Source: Clostridium sp. SM-530-WT-3G
GTDB lineage: Bacteria > Bacillota > Clostridia > Clostridiales > Clostridiaceae
Direction: 5' to 3'
NCBI RefSeq assembly: GCF_012843905.1
Contig: NZ_JABAGC010000010.1
Location: 20,965-84,964 of the forward strand
Length of the DNA: 64,000 bases
Shown here: piece by piece, positions 1 to 8,896 of the stretch
How positions within the stretch are numbered: position 1 is the first letter of the stretch
How the letters are laid out: the number at the start of each line of letters is the position of its first letter
The notes under the pieces: generated by a model
What the model was told of the DNA's origin: nothing
The model's database searches: none
Seen by the model: only the letters and a program-made list of their open reading frames with translations
Made by a program: the position numbers and the translations under genes

Positions 1-619
1 TTCTAGGACTAAATCCGCCTACATATAGAACAAAATCTTCTTCAATACCGTATTTTTGAGTTATAAGAGCTTTAGACTGGCATTTGCTAAGAGGTTTGTA
101 TATATCTTCAGCAGCAAGAGGTGTAACGTATATATTTTCTAGTGGAAAATTAAATTCTTTTGAAATATCATTCTTTGAAAATTCGGACACAGTTATAATT
201 CCATCACAATTATCTAATATTTTAGGAAGTTCATTATTGAATATTCTTATATATCTATCACTTACTGTTTCGGGCATTCTTAAAGGAATTATATCGTGAA
301 GGGTAATTACTTTTTTACAGGATATATTTTCAGAAAGACCTACCCCATTTTGAGGGACATGATATATTTCAATATCAGATGAACTTAATGCGTTAGGAAC
401 CTTTATATCATCCCAGAAACTATCAGAAGATATAGAATCTACAAATTCTACAGAAAAATTTTTGCCTAGGTTGTTTAATAAATCACATTTGGGCATAAAA
501 ATTAAATAATCATTATCAATATCTGTATTACTTAAATTTCTAATGAGCTCATGAGTATAAGTGCCTATTCCAGTACCTCTATACCATTTTGCAGCCCTGC
601 CATCTATTCCTATCTTCAT
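1..619 (-). CDS. Glycosyltransferase family 4, partial (N-terminal 206 residues)
   Basis: The gene runs off the left edge, so only the first 206 codons are present. I read it by reverse translation; no stop interrupts it. It begins MKIGIDGRAAKWYRGTGIGT, the usual opening of group 1 (GT4) glycosyltransferases, carries a LHDIIPL motif in the middle of the N-terminal Rossmann domain, and reaches YVGGFSPR, the start of the nucleotide-sugar-binding half. The start is the ATG read from position 619 on the minus strand. It is divergent from the CotS-family gene, and in Clostridium such transferases often sit with CotS-like genes. A role in spore coat polysaccharide is therefore likely, but the sugar and acceptor cannot be read from the sequence. 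Confidence 0.85.
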   Translation of the reverse strand, partial: MKIGIDGRAAKWYRGTGIGTYTHELIRNLSNTDIDNDYLIFMPKCDLLNNLGKNFSVEFVDSISSDSFWDDIKVPNALSSSDIEIYHVPQNGVGLSENISCKKVITLHDIIPLRMPETVSDRYIRIFNNELPKILDNCDGIITVSEFSKNDISKEFNFPLENIYVTPLAAEDIYKPLSKCQSKALITQKYGIEEDFVLYVGGFSPR

Positions 620-728
620 TATTGATTCCTTCCAAAGTATTTATCTTATTGTATTATATTAAAAGAATATAAAAAATGTTAATAAAAGGAATATAATATA
701 CATATAAATATTACAGGAGGTGAGAACT

Positions 729-1727
729 ATGATGAGGGAATTTGAAATAGAGAGACAGTTTAATATTAAGATAGAAAAAATTAAGGCTAATAAAGGTGTA
801 TACTATCTTAAGACTGATAAAGGTGAAAGATGCTTAAAAAAGATTAATTATGGTCCTCAGAAGTTATTATTTGTATATGGTGCAAAGGAACATTTAAGAA
901 AAAATGGTTTTTCTAATCTGGATAAGTACTATCTTAATACAGAGGGTGAACCATATGCATTAGTTAATGAAGATTTATATACTTTATCTGAATGGTTAGA
1001 TGGGAGAGAATGTGATTTTCACAATATAGAAGAAGTAAAAATAGCAGCTAAAACTTTAGCAGAGCTTCATGAAGCATCTAAAGGATATGATCCACCGGAA
1101 AATTCAAAACTAAAAAGCGATCTTGGAAGATGGCCTCATCTAATGGAAAAAAGAATTAAATCATTAGATAAAATGCGTGATATGGTGAGAAAGAAAAATA
1201 TAAAAAATGATTTTGATATGCTTTATATACAATCAATGGAGTTCTATAAGGATCTTGGTAAAAAGGCATTAGAAACATTAAAAGAATCGGATTATTATGA
1301 GCTTTGTATGTACGCTGAAAATGAAAAGAGTTTTTGTCATCATGATTTTACCTATCACAATATAATACTAAGTGATAAAATGGACGTGCATATTATTGAT
1401 TTTGACTATTGTAAGAGAGAACTTAGAACATTTGATATTAGTAATTTTATGACTAAAGTATTAAAACGTGTAGATTGGAATATGGATTTTGCAATAGCTA
1501 TTATGGATACTTATAATTCTGTATCAAAACTTAAGGATGAAGAGTACAAAGTACTATTTGCATATCTTGAATTTCCACAAAGGTACTGGAGACTTGCAAA
1601 TAGATATTACTACAATGAAGTTAATTGGGGACAAAATACATTTGCAGGGAAGCTAAGTTCCATAATAGATGAACAGAAAAAGTATCTAGATTTCTTGGAA
1701 AAATTTAAAATTGAATATAAAATATAA
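729..1727 (+). CDS. CotS-family spore coat protein (aminoglycoside-phosphotransferase-like fold)
   Basis: This 332-residue protein has a kinase-like fold related to aminoglycoside and choline kinases. The catalytic-loop signature HHDFTYHN lies at residues 204-211 (HxDxxxxN) and IDFDY follows near 223-227 as the metal-binding Asp segment. Bacillus CotS is a coat protein of the same family, and Clostridium genomes carry several paralogues. An open frame starts earlier at GTG 720, but that codon lies inside the AGGAGG ribosome site at 715-720, so ATG 729, eight bases downstream of the site, is the better start. A divergent glycosyltransferase upstream and yabG and sipL downstream support a spore envelope role. 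The substrate is unknown. Confidence 0.85.
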   Translation: MMREFEIERQFNIKIEKIKANKGVYYLKTDKGERCLKKINYGPQKLLFVYGAKEHLRKNGFSNLDKYYLNTEGEPYALVNEDLYTLSEWLDGRECDFHNIEEVKIAAKTLAELHEASKGYDPPENSKLKSDLGRWPHLMEKRIKSLDKMRDMVRKKNIKNDFDMLYIQSMEFYKDLGKKALETLKESDYYELCMYAENEKSFCHHDFTYHNIILSDKMDVHIIDFDYCKRELRTFDISNFMTKVLKRVDWNMDFAIAIMDTYNSVSKLKDEEYKVLFAYLEFPQRYWRLANRYYYNEVNWGQNTFAGKLSSIIDEQKKYLDFLEKFKIEYKI

Positions 1728-1745
1728 TATTTATTTTTGAATGAG

Positions 1746-1785
1746 TCCTATTGAATTTTAATTAGTCAATAGGATTTATTATTTT
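1746..1785 (+). terminator. Rho-independent terminator after the CotS-family gene
   Basis: Stem TCCTATTGA (1746-1754) pairs exactly with TCAATAGGA (1766-1774) and is followed by a T-rich run. Confidence 0.7.
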
Positions 1786-1854
1786 ATTGAAACCTTTTGT
1801 ATTAATAGTCCATATTATGAAAGTATATAAAAACAATATATTTAGGAGAAAGTA

Positions 1855-2715
1855 ATGCAGATAGGAGATATTGTAGTAAGGAAATCTTATGGAAAAGATA
1901 TAACATTCAAAATTATTGATATGAAGAAAGTAGGTAATGTTGAAAATATAATATTAAAAGGTATCAATATTAGAATAATAGCTGATTCAGTAGAGGATGA
2001 CCTTGAAGAAGCAGAAGAAGATGGTGGGTCTAAGGATAGGATATTAAATACTAGAGTAAATGAAGCTATAAAAAACGCTTTAAGGTTCAGAGGTGGAGTT
2101 AGAGATAAGGTAGATAAGTCAGCAAAGATAAAGAATAAGCAGGAATTAATGTTTGGAAGGCCAGGTAGAATACTTCACGTTGATGGAGATAGTGAGTATA
2201 TGGAAACATGCCTGAAAGTATATAAGCAATTATCTCTAGATGCAGTAGGAAAGACAATACCAGAAAAAGAGCAGCCAGAAGTTATTGTTGATTTAGTTAA
2301 GGAGATTAAGCCTGATATAGTTGTTTTAACAGGGCATGATAGTGTAGTAAAAGCTCCTAGAGATTATCTTGATTTAAATAATTATAGGAATTCTGAATAT
2401 TACCTTGAATCTGTTAAGAATTTAAGAAATTATAATTCTAGTTATGATGAGCTTGTAATATTTGCTGGAGCATGTCAGAGTTGCTATGAAAGAATTTTAG
2501 ATGTAGGTGCTAATTTTGCTTCATCTCCTAATAGAGTACTTATACATTGCCTGGACCCAGTCTTTGTATGTGAAAAAATAGCTTATACAAGAATTGATAA
2601 AGTAGTATCAATTACTGATGTTATAGAAAATACTATAACAGGTATGAAAGGAGTTGGAGGAATTCAGACAAGAGGAAAATATAGAGAAGGATATCCCAAA
2701 TCAATTTATATTTAA
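1855..2715 (+). CDS. yabG: Sporulation-specific cysteine protease YabG
   Basis: YabG is a cysteine protease made late in the mother cell that trims spore coat and germination proteins; in C. difficile it processes the CspBA and SleC precursors. The 286-residue length is typical. The catalytic pair is visible: His161 in VVLTGHDS and Cys207 in FAGACQS, the same positions known in the C. difficile enzyme. The N-terminal part has the family opening MQIGDIVVRKSYGKDI. The ATG start follows an AGGAG site at about 9 bases. It sits directly upstream of veg, as in Bacillus. The family match is clear; the targets in this organism are inferred. Confidence 0.95.
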   Translation: MQIGDIVVRKSYGKDITFKIIDMKKVGNVENIILKGINIRIIADSVEDDLEEAEEDGGSKDRILNTRVNEAIKNALRFRGGVRDKVDKSAKIKNKQELMFGRPGRILHVDGDSEYMETCLKVYKQLSLDAVGKTIPEKEQPEVIVDLVKEIKPDIVVLTGHDSVVKAPRDYLDLNNYRNSEYYLESVKNLRNYNSSYDELVIFAGACQSCYERILDVGANFASSPNRVLIHCLDPVFVCEKIAYTRIDKVVSITDVIENTITGMKGVGGIQTRGKYREGYPKSIYI

Positions 2716-2778
2716 AGGTGAATTATATATGATTTAAAATATTTAATGGATAATAGATAAAAGCAGTTTTGTTTAGAT

Positions 2779-2810
2779 TAGTAATATTAACATATAAGTT
2801 AATATTACTA
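2779..2810. repeat. Inverted repeat downstream of yabG (terminator-like)
   Basis: Arms TAGTAATATTAAC (2779-2791) and GTTAATATTACTA (2798-2810) are perfect complements with a 6-nt loop. The flank is AT-rich without a long T tract, so termination is possible but not certain. Confidence 0.6.
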
Positions 2811-2968
2811 TAATTTATTATTCATTAATAATTTTTTTAGTAAGCAGGGTGTACTATATAAATTTAAATAAGATTATTAATAAAAAAATTAATTATGTAT
2901 AAAATATAATTTGTTGCAGATAATAGAATGACTTAGTAAAAAAATAAAGTCATAGAAAAATGTTCGTA

Positions 2969-2998
2969 TTGACAAAGTACTATGAATAGTGATAAAAT
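2969..2998 (+). promoter_or_regulatory. Upstream sigma-A promoter of veg
   Basis: TTGACA at 2969-2974 and TAAAAT at 2993-2998 are separated by 18 bases. Confidence 0.6.
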
Positions 2999-3009
2999 AT
3001 TTGATTTTA

Positions 3010-3037
3010 TTGACAAAAAATAAATTTAATGTATAAT
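3010..3037 (+). promoter_or_regulatory. Proximal sigma-A promoter of veg
   Basis: A perfect TTGACA (3010-3015) and a perfect TATAAT (3032-3037) are separated by 16 bases, 22 bases before the veg start codon. Bacillus veg is also known for very strong, tandem sigma-A promoters. Confidence 0.75.
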
Positions 3038-3059
3038 TTATATGAAAGAGGGTGTGTAA

Positions 3060-3302
3060 ATGGAAAAAGTAAAAACAATTGCTTCTATAAAAAGTGACAT
3101 AAAAAGTCATGTTGGCGATGAGGTAACTTTAAAAGCTAACGGTGGAAGAAAAAAGATATTAGTCAATGATGGAATAATAGAGAGTGTTTATCCTAGTATT
3201 TTTGTTATAAGACTAAAAAATGACACCCAAAGGACAGTGACATATAGCTATTCAGATGTATTAACAAAAACGGTACAATTAGTGTTTCCGGCAGGAATAT
3301 AA
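3060..3302 (+). CDS. veg: Veg protein
   Basis: This 80-residue protein belongs to the Veg family (formerly DUF1021), small beta-barrel proteins conserved in Firmicutes. In B. subtilis Veg is abundant and stimulates biofilm matrix expression through SinR; its effect on germination and outgrowth is also reported. The sequence shows the family pattern SIKSDIKSHVGDEVTLKANG near residues 9-28 and a conserved RKKILVNDGIIESVYPSIFV core. It lies after yabG behind two strong promoters, the same arrangement as in Bacillus. Its biochemical activity is unknown, and a biofilm role in Clostridium is inference. Confidence 0.93.
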   Translation: MEKVKTIASIKSDIKSHVGDEVTLKANGGRKKILVNDGIIESVYPSIFVIRLKNDTQRTVTYSYSDVLTKTVQLVFPAGI

Positions 3303-3328
3303 ACTTCGATTTTTCGGGGTTTTTTCTT
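3301..3328 (+). terminator. Terminator overlapping the veg stop codon
   Basis: AAACTTCG (3301-3308) can pair with CGGGGTTT (3315-3322) using two G-U pairs, followed by a T tract. The stem begins inside the stop codon. Confidence 0.5.
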
Positions 3329-3351
3329 TGTTTGAATAAAGAAAAATACAT

Positions 3352-3383
3352 AAAAAAAGAAAGATGGTGGGTTTCCATCTTTC
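3352..3383 (-). terminator. Orphan terminator-like hairpin (minus orientation)
   Basis: GAAAGATGG (3359-3367) pairs with CCATCTTTC (3375-3383). Read on the minus strand the stem is followed by seven T residues. No minus-strand gene ends here. Confidence 0.4.
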
Positions 3384-3566
3384 AACTATGGTATAAAAGG
3401 GTATTGAGAATTTATGAGAGGTTATATGGTCAATAACCAATTACTATATTACGACAATATAAGTATATTGTCAATAAAAAAATAAAAAAATATAAATAAA
3501 AGTTTAACTTTGTAGTTAAACGTCATAATTAATGTAATATTGAATGGTTTTGTTATATATATAATT

Positions 3567-3598
3567 GTCATAAACTTATCTTCTAAGGTATATACATA
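3567..3598 (+). promoter_or_regulatory. Possible sigma-E promoter of sipL
   Basis: GTCATAAA (3567-3574) and TATACATA (3591-3598) are separated by 16 bases and resemble sigma-E -35 and -10 elements. A mother-cell promoter is expected for this gene, but the match is partial. Confidence 0.35.
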
Positions 3599-3628
3599 AG
3601 TAGTAGGAATTTATAGGAGGTATTAAGT

Positions 3629-5197
3629 ATGGCAGATATTGATGTTATCAAAGAAAATGTTCAATTTGAACAGCTGTTGAAAGAAGATAGTTCTAATTGT
3701 GTATTAAAAGATGAATATTTAATTCCAGATACTCACCCTGATGTTGAAGAAATATTAACAGTTGAATGTAAGCCTATGATAATGAATAAAGAAGTAGTTG
3801 GAGATAAAATTTTATTAGAGGGAAAAGTTGAATATACAGTAATATATTTAGCAAGAGAAGATAGTCTTGCTGTAAATTCGGTAGATTATTCTCAAAAGTT
3901 TACAAGTAGTATTGACTTAAGCCCAAGTGAACATAAGGTTATCTGCGAAGCAGAGTGCAAATTAGAACATATTGAAGCTTCAATAATGAATGAGAGAAAA
4001 ATATCTATTCAAGGAATATTTGAAATCGACTGGGAGCTTTATAAAAGTAATGAATTTGAATTTGTTAAGGACATAGAAGGAAATGATGACGTTGAAGTAT
4101 TAAAGAAAACTGAAATGATAAATAGGATAAGTGCTAGTGATGATATTGAGCTTAATGGAAAATCAATGATAAGAGTTGGTATGGATAAACCACAGATAAA
4201 TAAAATATTAAATTACTCAATAATGCTTCATAAGAAAGAAGTAAAAATATTAGATGATAAAGTTTATGTAGGATGTTATTGTAAATTAAATGTTCTTTAT
4301 AAAGGGGATAACTGCAAAGATGTAATAAGTTTAGAAGATGATGTTTATTTATCTAAGGAACAAGAAATGAGTGGTATTACAGCAGATATGACACCTTCAG
4401 TTTCTTTTGAATTATTAGATAATGAACTTATGCTTGAAGAAGATGATCTTGGTGAAGTAAGGATAATAAATACTGAATTTATAGTTAAGGCTCATGTAAA
4501 GGTATTTTCTAAAGAAAATATTGATATTGTAAAGGATGCATATTCACCAGAATGTTTATTGGATTTAAAGAAAGATGAATATGAGGTTGGCATACTTCAA
4601 GGTATAAATAATACAGAATCATTAGTTAAAGATAATATTCAGCTTACAGATTCAGATCTTAGACCTGAACAAATAATATCATCTAATGCAGCTGTTATAC
4701 TTACAGATAAAGAGATAGCTCAAGACAAAGTGATTGTTGAAGGTATAATTAAAGCTGATATATTATACAAAACAGCTGATGAAGAAAAATATTTGTCTGA
4801 TATTAAAGCAGAAATTCCATTTTCATCAATGATAGATATTGCTGGAGCTAAAGAGGGAATGAAAGCGATAATAAGAGCTGGTTTAGAGAGTATTGAAGCT
4901 GCTATTGAAGGAAATACAATAGCTGTTAAAGCTAATCTTTTTTTAAGTGGAAAAATTCTTTATGAAATAAATAAGGAATTTATATCTGATATAATTGAAG
5001 AAGAAGGAGAAAAACCTGAAAAGAAAGCAAGTATAACAATATATGTTGTTGGTGAAGGCGATAGTCTTTGGGGATTAGCAAAAAAATATAGCACAACATT
5101 GGAACAGCTTAAATCTATAAATGAGATTGAAGAGGAAGACTGTATTGAACCAGGACAGAAATTAATTATTCCAGGAAGAGCTATTTTTAAAAATTAA
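3629..5197 (+). CDS. sipL: SipL-like spore morphogenetic protein (DUF3794/SPOCS domains plus LysM)
   Basis: The protein has 522 residues, close in length to C. difficile SipL. The first 460 or so residues hold repeated DUF3794 (SPOCS) segments; the C-terminus, about residues 472-517, is a LysM domain with the typical VGEGDSLWGLAKKY opening and GQKLIIPG end. In C. difficile SipL binds the coat ATPase SpoIVA through its LysM domain and is needed for coat encasement. The location next to yabG matches C. difficile. The start ATG follows TAGGAGG at good spacing. The name rests on domain order and gene context. Confidence 0.88.
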   Translation: MADIDVIKENVQFEQLLKEDSSNCVLKDEYLIPDTHPDVEEILTVECKPMIMNKEVVGDKILLEGKVEYTVIYLAREDSLAVNSVDYSQKFTSSIDLSPSEHKVICEAECKLEHIEASIMNERKISIQGIFEIDWELYKSNEFEFVKDIEGNDDVEVLKKTEMINRISASDDIELNGKSMIRVGMDKPQINKILNYSIMLHKKEVKILDDKVYVGCYCKLNVLYKGDNCKDVISLEDDVYLSKEQEMSGITADMTPSVSFELLDNELMLEEDDLGEVRIINTEFIVKAHVKVFSKENIDIVKDAYSPECLLDLKKDEYEVGILQGINNTESLVKDNIQLTDSDLRPEQIISSNAAVILTDKEIAQDKVIVEGIIKADILYKTADEEKYLSDIKAEIPFSSMIDIAGAKEGMKAIIRAGLESIEAAIEGNTIAVKANLFLSGKILYEINKEFISDIIEEEGEKPEKKASITIYVVGEGDSLWGLAKKYSTTLEQLKSINEIEEEDCIEPGQKLIIPGRAIFKN

Positions 5198-5214
5198 TTA
5201 ATGTATATGTGTTT

Positions 5215-5247
5215 AAGTCATTGTATTATTCTACAATGACTTTTTTT
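5215..5247 (+). terminator. Rho-independent terminator after sipL
   Basis: AAGTCATTGTA (5215-5225) and TACAATGACTT (5232-5242) form a perfect 11-bp stem followed by T residues. Confidence 0.85.
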
Positions 5248-5373
5248 CTGTTAAAAATTTTAATACAAACATAAATTATTACTAGTTTTACCTTATATTT
5301 TATATAGAAAATTATGAATAATTTTAAAATTTAGTGGAAATAATAAGTAATACGTGATATGAGGTGATAAATT

Positions 5374-6219
5374 TTGGATAATAAGCTGATTGGAAATCTA
5401 ATAATAATTGGCGGTGCAGAGGATAAAGAAGGAAAAAAAGAAATTTTAAAAAAGGTATGTAATTCAATAAATAAAAATGAAGATATGCTTTTAATAGCTA
5501 CTATTGCTACAGAATATCCTGAAGAAGCAGCTTCAAAATATAATAAAGTATTTAGTGAGCTAGAAGTAAAAAATATAAAAATATTAGATATAGGTGAAAG
5601 AATACAGGCTTTTGATGAAGAAAATATAAAATTAATTAGCAAAGCCTCTTTAATATTTTTTACAGGAGGAGATCAGCTTAGAATTACTAGTCTTATAGGC
5701 GGAACCCCTGTTTACGATGCGTTAAAAAAATCAGTACAAAATGGAACTTTTATGGTGGGTACATCAGCAGGAGCTTCTGTAATGAGTGATACTATGATTG
5801 TTCAAGGTGATAATGACGATTCACCTAGAAAGTGCACTTTAAAAATGGCTCCAGGTCTAGGATTTATTAAAGATGTTATTATAGATCAGCATTTTGCACA
5901 AAGAGGAAGAATAGGAAGACTTCTTGCAGGAATAGCGCAAAATCCAGAAGTTTTAGGTATTGGAATAGATGAAAATACAGCAATAATAGTTGACAAGGAT
6001 GGAATTGTTGAGGTTATTGGAGAAGGTGCAGTTTATTTTATAGATGGAACAACAATTACATATACAAATGTATCAGAATTACATGGCGATGATATTTTGA
6101 GTATGCATAATATAAAATTACATGTTCTAACTGGTGGAGAAAAATTTGATTTAATAAAAAAGTTACCTTTTGAGGAGGAAAAATTTAAAGATGAAAATAA
6201 CGCAGAAGAGGGTATATGA
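5374..6219 (+). CDS. cphB: Cyanophycinase
   Basis: CphB hydrolyses cyanophycin, the Asp-Arg storage polymer, to beta-Asp-Arg dipeptides. It is a serine exopeptidase of the S51 family. The catalytic residues are visible: Ser131 in GTSAGAS, His173 in DQHF and Glu200 in GIDENTA, each one position off the Synechocystis enzyme numbering (132, 174, 201). Length 281 is typical. The start is a TTG at 5374 after GAGGTGAT; no better ATG exists. Its end overlaps the ribosome binding site of cphA, so the two genes form one operon with degradation encoded before synthesis. No plant-type or intracellular isoaspartyl dipeptidase lies nearby. Confidence 0.95.
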   Translation: MDNKLIGNLIIIGGAEDKEGKKEILKKVCNSINKNEDMLLIATIATEYPEEAASKYNKVFSELEVKNIKILDIGERIQAFDEENIKLISKASLIFFTGGDQLRITSLIGGTPVYDALKKSVQNGTFMVGTSAGASVMSDTMIVQGDNDDSPRKCTLKMAPGLGFIKDVIIDQHFAQRGRIGRLLAGIAQNPEVLGIGIDENTAIIVDKDGIVEVIGEGAVYFIDGTTITYTNVSELHGDDILSMHNIKLHVLTGGEKFDLIKKLPFEEEKFKDENNAEEGI

Positions 6220-8806
6220 AGGACAAAATATATATTCTCATAAAAAATGTATAAGAATAGATGTGGATTTGGAAGGGTATTGTGAAATACCAAGTAAAGA
6301 TATACCAAATTTTAATTTTAATTTAATAAAACTTATACCCGAATTAAAGGAGCATAGATGTGGAATTGATGAAATAGGTGGTTTTGTTAAAAGGTTAAAT
6401 GAAGGAACATATCTAGCTCATGTGTGTGAACATATGATAATAGCTATTCAAAATAAGTTGGGCATTGATGTTGTGTATGGAAAGGCAAGAGAAATTGAAG
6501 GAGATTTTTATTATATAATAGTTCAGTATGAATATAAAAATACTGCTATAAAAGTATGTGAATTATCTGTTGATATTATAAATTCATTTATAAAATGTAT
6601 TCCTATTAACTTTGAGGAAAGATTAAATATAATAAAAAGAATTCTTGTTCAAGAACAGATGGGGCCTAGTACTAAAGCTATCTGCCGTGCAGCAGAAGAA
6701 TATAATCTTCCTGTTACTGAACTTTATGATAGTGGTATTTATCAAATTGGATATGGAAAAAAGGGAAGATTAATAGAAGCAGCTATTGGACAGAAAACAA
6801 GCTGTGTAGGTGTAGATATTTCTTGCGATAAACTTCTAACTAAACAGTTATTGAAAAGTCAAAATATTCCTGTATCAGAAGGCGATAAAATAAATAATAG
6901 TATAGATGCATTAAGACAAGCAGAATATATTGGGTATCCTGTAGTTTTAAAACCTAGGTTTGGAAGTAAGGGGAAAAATGTAATTCTTAATATACGAAAT
7001 GAAAAGGAACTTATTAATGCATATATTAATTTAAGAAAGAAACAAAAAGATATTATAATTGAACGTTATTTTAATGGGAATGATTATAGAGTATGTGTTG
7101 TAAATTATAAAGTGGTAGCTGTATCTTTAAGAATAAAACCATTCGTAATAGGAAATGGTAAAGAAAATTTGAAAATGCTAATAAGTAAGCTTAATAAAGA
7201 TGACTTAAGAGGTGAGGATCATGAAAAACCTCTTACAAAAATAAAATTTGATGAAGAACTTATGAGATGCCTTGAAAAGCAAAATATTACACTAGACTAT
7301 ATTCCTAAGGTTAATGAAAAAATTATTCTTAGAGAAAATGCAAATTTATCAACTGGAGGATTTGCAATAGATTGTACCGATGAAATTTGTAAAGAAAATA
7401 TAGATTATTGTATACGAAGTGCAAAAATATTAGGAATTGATTTATGTGGAGTAGATATTTGTACTGAGGATATAAGTGTACCTATAAGTGATAATAATGG
7501 AATAGTTATGGAAGTTAATGCTGCTCCGGGTATAAGAATGCATCATTTTCCTTCAAAAGGTAAGAAAAGAGATGTTGGTAAAGCTATTGTAGATATGTTA
7601 TATGATGAAAAGCCAAAGAGTATACCTGTTATTTCAGTAACAGGAACAAATGGAAAAACTACAACTGTGAGATTGATTGCTTATGTGTTAAGAAAAATGG
7701 GATACAACATAGGAATGACTAGTACTGATGGGATTTATTTAAATGATAAATGTATTCATAATGGGGATGATTCTGGATTTGATAGTGCAAAGACTATATT
7801 GTTAAATCCAGATGTTGATGTAGCAGTTTTAGAAACAGCAAGAGGAGGAATAATACGAAAAGGTCTAGCTTATAATATAGCTGATATAGGGGTAATTACA
7901 AATATAACAAATGATCATTTGGGGAATGATGGTATAAATTCAATGGAAGAATTATGCTTTGTAAAATCTCTTGTGGCTGAAGCTATAAAAGATGATGGAT
8001 TTGCAATCATAAATGCAGATGATAAGTATAGTAAAACTATTATTAATAGAATAAAGTCTAATATAATATATTTCTCAAAATCAAATAAGAATGAGTTGAT
8101 TTTAAAAAATATACAAGATGGAAAAAAAGCAGTTTTTATTGAAGATAATTCAATAGTTATGGTAAATAACAAAAAGAAATATAAGTTAATAGATATAAAT
8201 GATATTCCTATATCATTTAATGGTAATTTAGAATATAATATTGAAAATGCAATGGCAGCAAGTGCTGCGCTTTTAGGATTGAATGTAGATTACTGTATGA
8301 TAGAAAAAGGGTTGAAGTCATTTAAATCTGATAGTAAAGATAATAAGGGAAGATTTAATATCTATAACTATAACGGAAGAAAAATAATATTAGATTATGG
8401 ACATAATATAGAAGGTTATAGAGCGGTCATATCCTCTCTTAATAAGATGAAAAAGAATAATAATCTTATTGGGGTAATAGGAATACCTGGAGACAGAGAA
8501 GATGCTGTAGCTTATGAAATAGGAAAGATATGTGCTGATGGGCTTGATAAAATAGTAATTAAAGAAGATAAGGATAAAAGAGGAAGAAAGCCTGGAGAAA
8601 TTGCAGAATTATTGAAAAAGGCTATATTAAAAAATAAAAAAGATTGTAATTTAAGTATATGTCTTGATGAGATTGAAGCTTTGGATCATGCTGTAAATAT
8701 AAGTAAAAAAGATGATATAATCATTGTATTTTATGAAAAACTTAACAGCTTAGTTGAATATATTAATGATGATATTCAAAAATATAATAAAGTATATAAG
8801 GCATAG
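6191..8806 (+). CDS. cphA: Cyanophycin synthetase
   Basis: CphA adds Asp and Arg alternately to a growing cyanophycin chain without a ribosome, using ATP. This 871-residue protein shows the three parts of the family: an N-terminal domain (about 1-160), an ATP-grasp domain (about 190-460, with FGSKGKNV and EVNAAPG), and a Mur-ligase-like domain with the P-loop GTNGKTTT at 485-492. The frame is open from TTG 6170, but that codon contains the GAGGAGG ribosome site at 6172-6178, so ATG 6191 is the start. It overlaps the end of cphB by 29 bases. Work in C. perfringens links cyanophycin to spore assembly, which fits the spore genes nearby. Confidence 0.95.
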   Translation: MKITQKRVYEGQNIYSHKKCIRIDVDLEGYCEIPSKDIPNFNFNLIKLIPELKEHRCGIDEIGGFVKRLNEGTYLAHVCEHMIIAIQNKLGIDVVYGKAREIEGDFYYIIVQYEYKNTAIKVCELSVDIINSFIKCIPINFEERLNIIKRILVQEQMGPSTKAICRAAEEYNLPVTELYDSGIYQIGYGKKGRLIEAAIGQKTSCVGVDISCDKLLTKQLLKSQNIPVSEGDKINNSIDALRQAEYIGYPVVLKPRFGSKGKNVILNIRNEKELINAYINLRKKQKDIIIERYFNGNDYRVCVVNYKVVAVSLRIKPFVIGNGKENLKMLISKLNKDDLRGEDHEKPLTKIKFDEELMRCLEKQNITLDYIPKVNEKIILRENANLSTGGFAIDCTDEICKENIDYCIRSAKILGIDLCGVDICTEDISVPISDNNGIVMEVNAAPGIRMHHFPSKGKKRDVGKAIVDMLYDEKPKSIPVISVTGTNGKTTTVRLIAYVLRKMGYNIGMTSTDGIYLNDKCIHNGDDSGFDSAKTILLNPDVDVAVLETARGGIIRKGLAYNIADIGVITNITNDHLGNDGINSMEELCFVKSLVAEAIKDDGFAIINADDKYSKTIINRIKSNIIYFSKSNKNELILKNIQDGKKAVFIEDNSIVMVNNKKKYKLIDINDIPISFNGNLEYNIENAMAASAALLGLNVDYCMIEKGLKSFKSDSKDNKGRFNIYNYNGRKIILDYGHNIEGYRAVISSLNKMKKNNNLIGVIGIPGDREDAVAYEIGKICADGLDKIVIKEDKDKRGRKPGEIAELLKKAILKNKKDCNLSICLDEIEALDHAVNISKKDDIIIVFYEKLNSLVEYINDDIQKYNKVYKA

Positions 8807-8896
8807 ACTAGATTTAATTCCCTACATGTGCATTAGACAGGATATTTTACCTATGATAAAATGTTATTAATTAATGTAAGGAAAGGACATAGAAGT

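Larger units (their letters stand above)
2716..3059. other. Intergenic region yabG-veg (344 bp)
   Basis: No gene is visible. It holds a perfect 13-bp inverted repeat after yabG (2779-2810) and two sigma-A-like promoters for veg. Confidence 0.7.
3303..3628. other. Intergenic region veg-sipL (326 bp)
   Basis: No gene is visible. It contains the veg terminator, a minus-oriented terminator-like hairpin at 3352-3383, two short AT-rich inverted repeats near 3465-3525, and a sigma-E-like promoter before sipL. Confidence 0.7.

Noticed and set aside
84..299. Plus-strand open frame near the left end
   Set aside because: It is antisense to the clear glycosyltransferase frame (1-619 minus).
700..708. 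Sigma-K or sigma-E -10 box before the CotS-family gene
   Set aside because: CATATAAAT resembles CATANNNTA but misses the final positions, and no -35 is convincing.
2889..3110. Minus-strand open frame over the veg promoters
   Set aside because: It overlaps two strong promoters and veg, has AT-driven composition and no ribosome site.
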